This document shows positions 42,104-44,890 of a stretch of 44,890 nucleotides of DNA, in pieces. Numbering within the stretch: position 1 is the stretch's first letter; every line of letters begins with the position of its first letter. The notes below the pieces were generated by a model. That model was not told the origin of the DNA. It was given only the letters and a program-made list of their open reading frames with translations, and ran no database searches. The position numbers were made by a program, and so were the translations under genes. This stretch comes from a virus: positions 1 through 44,890 of IMG/VR virus record IMGVR_UViG_3300048833_000740, one strand, 5' to 3'.

Positions 42104-42127
42104 TTGGTTTTAAATAGTTTTACTTTG
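42097..42127 (+). promoter_or_regulatory. Bacteroidota-type promoter of the second antirepressor gene
   Basis: TTTG (42097-42100), exactly 19 bases, then TTACTTTG (42120-42127), one mismatch from TAnnTTTG. The ATG is at 42145. Confidence 0.65.
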
Positions 42128-42144
42128 ATTCAATATAAAACTAA

Positions 42145-42711
42145 ATGAAATTAAAAGATATGAAAGAAACAACCCGAACGGTAGCTGTTATCAACAACAG
42201 CAAAATCCTAGTCATCGAAAATGGCCAGAAGATTGTGCCTATCAAGCCCATTTGTGAAGCTCTTGGAATTGACGTAGACAGTCAAAGACAGAAGATAAAA
42301 GATGATCAGATTTTATCTTCAGTTGCGGTGCTGAGCACCGCAACTGGATCGGATGGAAAGCAGTATGAAATGTTCTGTCTTCCTCTCAAATATGTATTCG
42401 GATGGCTCTTTACTATCAATCCATCTAACGTCAAAGAAGAGGCTAAGGAAGCCGTGATTCAATACAAGGAGGCTTGTTATGATGTGCTTTTCCAAAGCTT
42501 CACGGATGCTTCCGAATTCCTCTCAGATAAGCAGGTAGCTATCAATCATCTGATGGATGAGCACAAGGCCGCTAAGAAAAACTTTCAGGAAGCAAATAAA
42601 ACCATGAAGGCTACTGAAAAGGCTTTGGATGATGCTGTTGGGATGAGCTTTGATGTATGGCTGGCAAATAACCGCCAGATGAATCTGTTTGCCCCAAGTG
42701 AGCAGGAATAA
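42145..42711 (+). CDS. P22_AR_N-type antirepressor, cassette copy B
   Basis: This 188 aa protein has the antirepressor N-terminal domain: KIVPIKPICEALGIDVDSQR, then LSTATGSDGKQYEMFCLPLK and FGWLFTINP. The C-terminal part is a long helix. It shares its plan, and a visibly similar core (GKKYDMVCLP in copy A, GKQYEMFCLP here), with the protein at 19385-19972. It diverges from the ribbon-helix-helix gene and is probably repressed by it. The role would be to inactivate a phage repressor. Confidence 0.75.
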   Translation: MKLKDMKETTRTVAVINNSKILVIENGQKIVPIKPICEALGIDVDSQRQKIKDDQILSSVAVLSTATGSDGKQYEMFCLPLKYVFGWLFTINPSNVKEEAKEAVIQYKEACYDVLFQSFTDASEFLSDKQVAINHLMDEHKAAKKNFQEANKTMKATEKALDDAVGMSFDVWLANNRQMNLFAPSEQE

Positions 42712-42717
42712 AAAAAA

Positions 42718-42740
42718 CCCCGGAGGTCAGAACTCCGGGG
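42718..42740. promoter_or_regulatory. conserved hairpin before the 151 aa gene, copy B
   Basis: CCCCGGAG / CTCCGGGG around a 7-base loop follows an A-tract. It stands 43 bases before the ATG at 42784, the same spacing as the matching hairpin in copy A. Both copies also share CCTTTAA and end in TTATGAC at the start of the gene. Confidence 0.55.
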
Positions 42741-42783
42741 CTAAAGATTAAAGTATTTATTAACCTTTAACGCTGTTAACGTT

Positions 42784-43239
42784 ATGACCAAATTAGACAA
42801 TTCAGGCCATATAATGTGCCTATTGGAAGTTTTTTATGTTGCACCCCCCGCAGACCTTCCATCCTTAGTCCAGAATACCATCGACTTTCTCCATCAAGGA
42901 TTCACTTGGGCTTCCCGGCACCTGCCTATCCCCTATGAGGATGACTACCGCCAAGCGATCATCGTTCTGAAGAAGCTAAAGGAATGCTTCACTGCCTGTA
43001 ATTCCATGCCGGAACGTGGCATGCTGCTCTTTGACGGAAAGGAAAACTTTCAAGTCAATATCAGACCGGTTCTTGATTTCCTGAAGTTTATGGAAGGCGA
43101 AGGAACCTCTATGAGGAATTTTGATCTGATAGAATCCATCCTGGTCATCTACCTGCATCAGGACAATATCCAGGAGTTCAAAAAAGTAAGCACATTTATC
43201 CGAAACATCGAAACCGCTCTCTACGAGTACCAAAACTGA
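42784..43239 (+). CDS. hypothetical conserved cassette protein, copy B
   Basis: The 151 aa product is the paralogue of the protein at 20169-20621, with about half of its residues identical by eye (for example VLKKLKECF, ERGMLL and NIQEFKKVSTFIRNIETAL). It follows an antirepressor gene and a hairpin, as in copy A. No motif points to a known function. Retention in both copies suggests it matters to the cassette. Confidence 0.7.
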   Translation: MTKLDNSGHIMCLLEVFYVAPPADLPSLVQNTIDFLHQGFTWASRHLPIPYEDDYRQAIIVLKKLKECFTACNSMPERGMLLFDGKENFQVNIRPVLDFLKFMEGEGTSMRNFDLIESILVIYLHQDNIQEFKKVSTFIRNIETALYEYQN

Positions 43240-43245
43240 TCTAAT

Positions 43246-43476
43246 ATGGCACTGCAACACAAATACTCAAGGATCCTGATCCAGGAAGACTTTGATACGC
43301 TCAATACCCAATATAACTTGGAGCTGGATTTTGATTCTGCAGCTGACTACCGTCACGCCCAGGTGATCTGGAACCTTCACTGCAAGGTCGAAGAGCTCGA
43401 CACGCAGCTGAAGGAAATTCAAAGGGTAAAAATGCCAAAGCTTGGAGCACCTGATCCCGATAGCCATCGGGATTAA
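43246..43476 (+). CDS. small hypothetical protein at the end of cassette B
   Basis: This 76 aa acidic helical protein (LNTQYNLELDFDSAADYRHA) starts 6 bases after the paralogue gene. Its stop shares bases with the stop of the convergent integrase gene (43473-43476). Copy A of the cassette has no equivalent. No family is recognised. Confidence 0.5.
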   Translation: MALQHKYSRILIQEDFDTLNTQYNLELDFDSAADYRHAQVIWNLHCKVEELDTQLKEIQRVKMPKLGAPDPDSHRD

Positions 43477-44657
43477 AAATCCAGCTTGTCAAAGTTGCCC
43501 ATCTGATCCTCTTTCCGCTTTTCATTGATATGGACATACTTCATGGTGGTAGCTATCTTACTATGACCCATCAGCTTCTGCAGAACTTCCACCGATCCGC
43601 CAAGCTCTAGAAACAAAGTGGCAAATGAATGCCTTCCGATGTGGTTGGTCAGACGAAAAGGAATATTACAGGTATCCTGAATTTTTTTCAGGATCCTGTT
43701 ACTGCTTTGATCGACATATCGGGCAAATACCTTACCGCTCATTTCCTTTTGAATAAATTGCTTTGCTCTTTCGGTAAGAGGGATTTTTTGGAACTTGTCA
43801 AAACGTCTTCCCTTGACCGGGTTAAAAACCAGCGTGTCCCCAATTATATTTTCGTCAGTAATGGATTTAAGATCTGAAATCCTCAATCCTGTATAGCATG
43901 AAAAAAGGAATTGGCCGAGAACAATTTTTTGATTTTCGGGAATGGTGTCTGACTCATAGTATTCATGTAGAGACTTCAGCTGAGGCAGATTTAGGGCGCT
44001 GATTTCAGTCTCCCCGGCAGTGCAGCTATATCCTTTTGTAAATGGGTTTTCGAGGGGGATATTGTCTTCAGTCTGTGCCAGATTCAGATAAGTATTGATG
44101 TCCTTCATATGGGTCCAGACAGTACCCCTTTTTAGCTCCAATGTTTTCCGGAGATAATTTTCAAAGTCCCGGCACCACTTTACTGTAAGTGAAGAAAAAG
44201 GAAGGCTTTTCGGGTTGAATTTTTTAAGCTTGTTGAGGGTGTTGGTATGGTTTTTTTTAGTGGTGAGGGTGATTTCTTTCCGCTTGTACCGGTAGGTGAT
44301 CTTTCCCTCGATATAGCTTATAAAATCTTTTTTGAGGTTGAACTGGTAAAATTCCTCCAAAAAAATCTCCATTGTGATATCCTGATCCCGGAGCCGGTAC
44401 TGGATAAAAATTTCATTGCACATCGCCAACGTCTTACTGACGATCAGATTCACATCATTGTATTCTTTGTCTTGTTTGGATTTGGTTATCAGCTGATGCT
44501 TTTCAAAATCATACTTGATGGCAGGCCAAGTCAATTTCAAGGGGATGAGTTTGGTTCTCCTGTTGATCGTAGCAGCGATGTAAAGGGACACCAGGCCTTC
44601 CTTGGAGATGTTTTTTTTGTAAGCGAAAAGTTTTGCGGTCTGTTTTTTAGCCTTCAT
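43473..44657 (-). CDS. int: tyrosine-type phage integrase
   Basis: From the ATG at 44657 the product is 394 aa; a TTG nine bases further upstream is possible. The N-terminal arm-binding and SAM-like domains fill residues about 1-200. The catalytic domain has Arg259 (TGLRISDL), His339-x-x-Arg342 (HIGRHSFATL), His365 (MGHS) and Tyr374 (MKYVHI). It recombines phage and host attachment sites. Position next to a tRNA-Leu gene and three direct repeats near its start support this. It is the only long minus-strand gene. Confidence 0.85.
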   Translation of the reverse strand: MKAKKQTAKLFAYKKNISKEGLVSLYIAATINRRTKLIPLKLTWPAIKYDFEKHQLITKSKQDKEYNDVNLIVSKTLAMCNEIFIQYRLRDQDITMEIFLEEFYQFNLKKDFISYIEGKITYRYKRKEITLTTKKNHTNTLNKLKKFNPKSLPFSSLTVKWCRDFENYLRKTLELKRGTVWTHMKDINTYLNLAQTEDNIPLENPFTKGYSCTAGETEISALNLPQLKSLHEYYESDTIPENQKIVLGQFLFSCYTGLRISDLKSITDENIIGDTLVFNPVKGRRFDKFQKIPLTERAKQFIQKEMSGKVFARYVDQSSNRILKKIQDTCNIPFRLTNHIGRHSFATLFLELGGSVEVLQKLMGHSKIATTMKYVHINEKRKEDQMGNFDKLDF

Positions 44658-44660
44658 TTG

Positions 44661-44754
44661 TGCCAAACATTTTTTTGTAAACGATCAAACAAGTTTAAAA
44701 AAAGGCCTCTAGCGTAAAACTGAGGCATATCCTTGCCAAACATCTGCCAAACAT
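44661..44754. repeat. three TGCCAAACAT direct repeats, probable integrase arm sites
   Basis: TGCCAAACAT occurs at 44661-44670, 44734-44743 and 44745-44754, between the integrase start and the tRNA gene. Two copies are 11 bases apart. This is the usual place and size for arm-type binding sites of the integrase. A GCCTC/GAGGC inverted pair (44705-44709 and 44722-44726) lies between them. Confidence 0.65.
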
Positions 44755-44763
44755 TTTTCCAAT

Positions 44764-44800
44764 AAAAAAGGGCCATTACGATACCGTAAGGCCCTTTTTT
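44764..44800 (-). terminator. terminator downstream of the tRNA-Leu gene
   Basis: On the minus strand GGGCCTTACG / CGTAATGGCCC closes a 4-base loop and is followed by a run of T. One bulge is present. It also has an A-run on the other side and could act on both strands. Confidence 0.75.
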
Positions 44801-44812
44801 ACTGTTTTTCAG

Positions 44813-44890
44813 TACCCAGAGCCGGAGTCGAACCGGCACGAGTGTAACCTCATTGGTGTTTGAGACCAACGCGTCTACCAATTCCGCCAT
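44813..44890 (-). tRNA. tRNA-Leu (CAA anticodon), 5' end cut by the window
   Basis: Read on the minus strand, this matches tRNA-Leu: GGCGGAATTGGTAGACGCG D-arm, TTGGT-CTCAAAC-ACCAA anticodon arm with CAA, a variable arm, and GCCGG-TTCGACT-CCGGC T-arm. It ends in TCTGGGT plus A. About six bases of the 5' acceptor strand lie beyond the window. CCA is not encoded. It is the probable integration target, so part of its 3' end would be the attachment core. Confidence 0.85.

Noticed and set aside
44654-44890. minus-strand frame over the tRNA and attachment region
   Set aside because: It covers a clear tRNA-Leu gene, a terminator and the arm-type repeats, so it is not a protein gene.
1-44890. CRISPR arrays or insertion sequences
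   Set aside because: No regularly spaced identical repeats of CRISPR type, and no transposase gene or paired terminal repeats were found.

Overview
The window is most of an integrated tailed phage (a siphovirus-like prophage) in a Bacteroidota genome, probably of the Cytophagales type. The lineage is inferred from three things. Bacteroidota-type promoters are present (TTTG, 19 bases, TAnnTTTG). Many starts have weak or no Shine-Dalgarno sequence. The phage proteins look like those of Bacteroidota prophages (DUF5675 lysis protein, InlB-like repeats, pectate-lyase-like spike). No species can be named from the sequence alone.

Layout. Positions 1-9876 hold about 24 tightly packed plus-strand early genes: small lipoproteins and membrane proteins, a large P-loop helicase-like ATPase, an HNH-like protein, a P-loop kinase, an ASCH-like protein and many unknowns. 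A terminator and a 0.4 kb non-coding region with phased GTAAG repeats (9877-10308) separate these from the late genes. The head and packaging block (10309-18765) has a fused protease/scaffold, major capsid protein, small structural proteins, a phospholipase-D-fold protein, and terminase small and large subunits. A regulatory cassette (19109-20621) interrupts the late block. Portal and a second head protein follow, then a compact lysis set (holin, DUF5675 protein, putative single-molecule spanin) at 23359-24711. Tail and host-recognition genes (24708-36550) include a collagen-like/LamG-like fibre and a pectate-lyase-like tailspike, with an AT-rich PD-(D/E)XK nuclease gene inserted among them. 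The tape measure (37098-40682) comes after the fibres, followed by a TerB-like gene, a second copy of the regulatory cassette (41877-43239), a minus-strand tyrosine integrase and the 3' part of a tRNA-Leu gene in which the phage probably integrated. The other attachment site must lie left of the window.

The most striking feature is a three-gene regulatory cassette present twice, 22.7 kb apart. Each copy has a minus-strand 55-codon ribbon-helix-helix gene (too short for routine calling), a divergent P22_AR_N-type antirepressor gene, a GC hairpin preceded by an A-tract, and a 150-151 aa protein of unknown function. Each also has a putative leaderless promoter on the minus side. The arrangement recalls the P22 immI region (Mnt/Arc and Ant), but it is duplicated and carries an extra conserved gene. 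No CI-like repressor is visible in the window.

Other notable items are a strongly structured 350 bp non-coding stretch between structural genes (14736-15107), nine 10-bp-phased GTAAG motifs in two inverted arrays upstream of the late genes with two more copies at 41277, and a possible nested scaffold start inside the protease gene.
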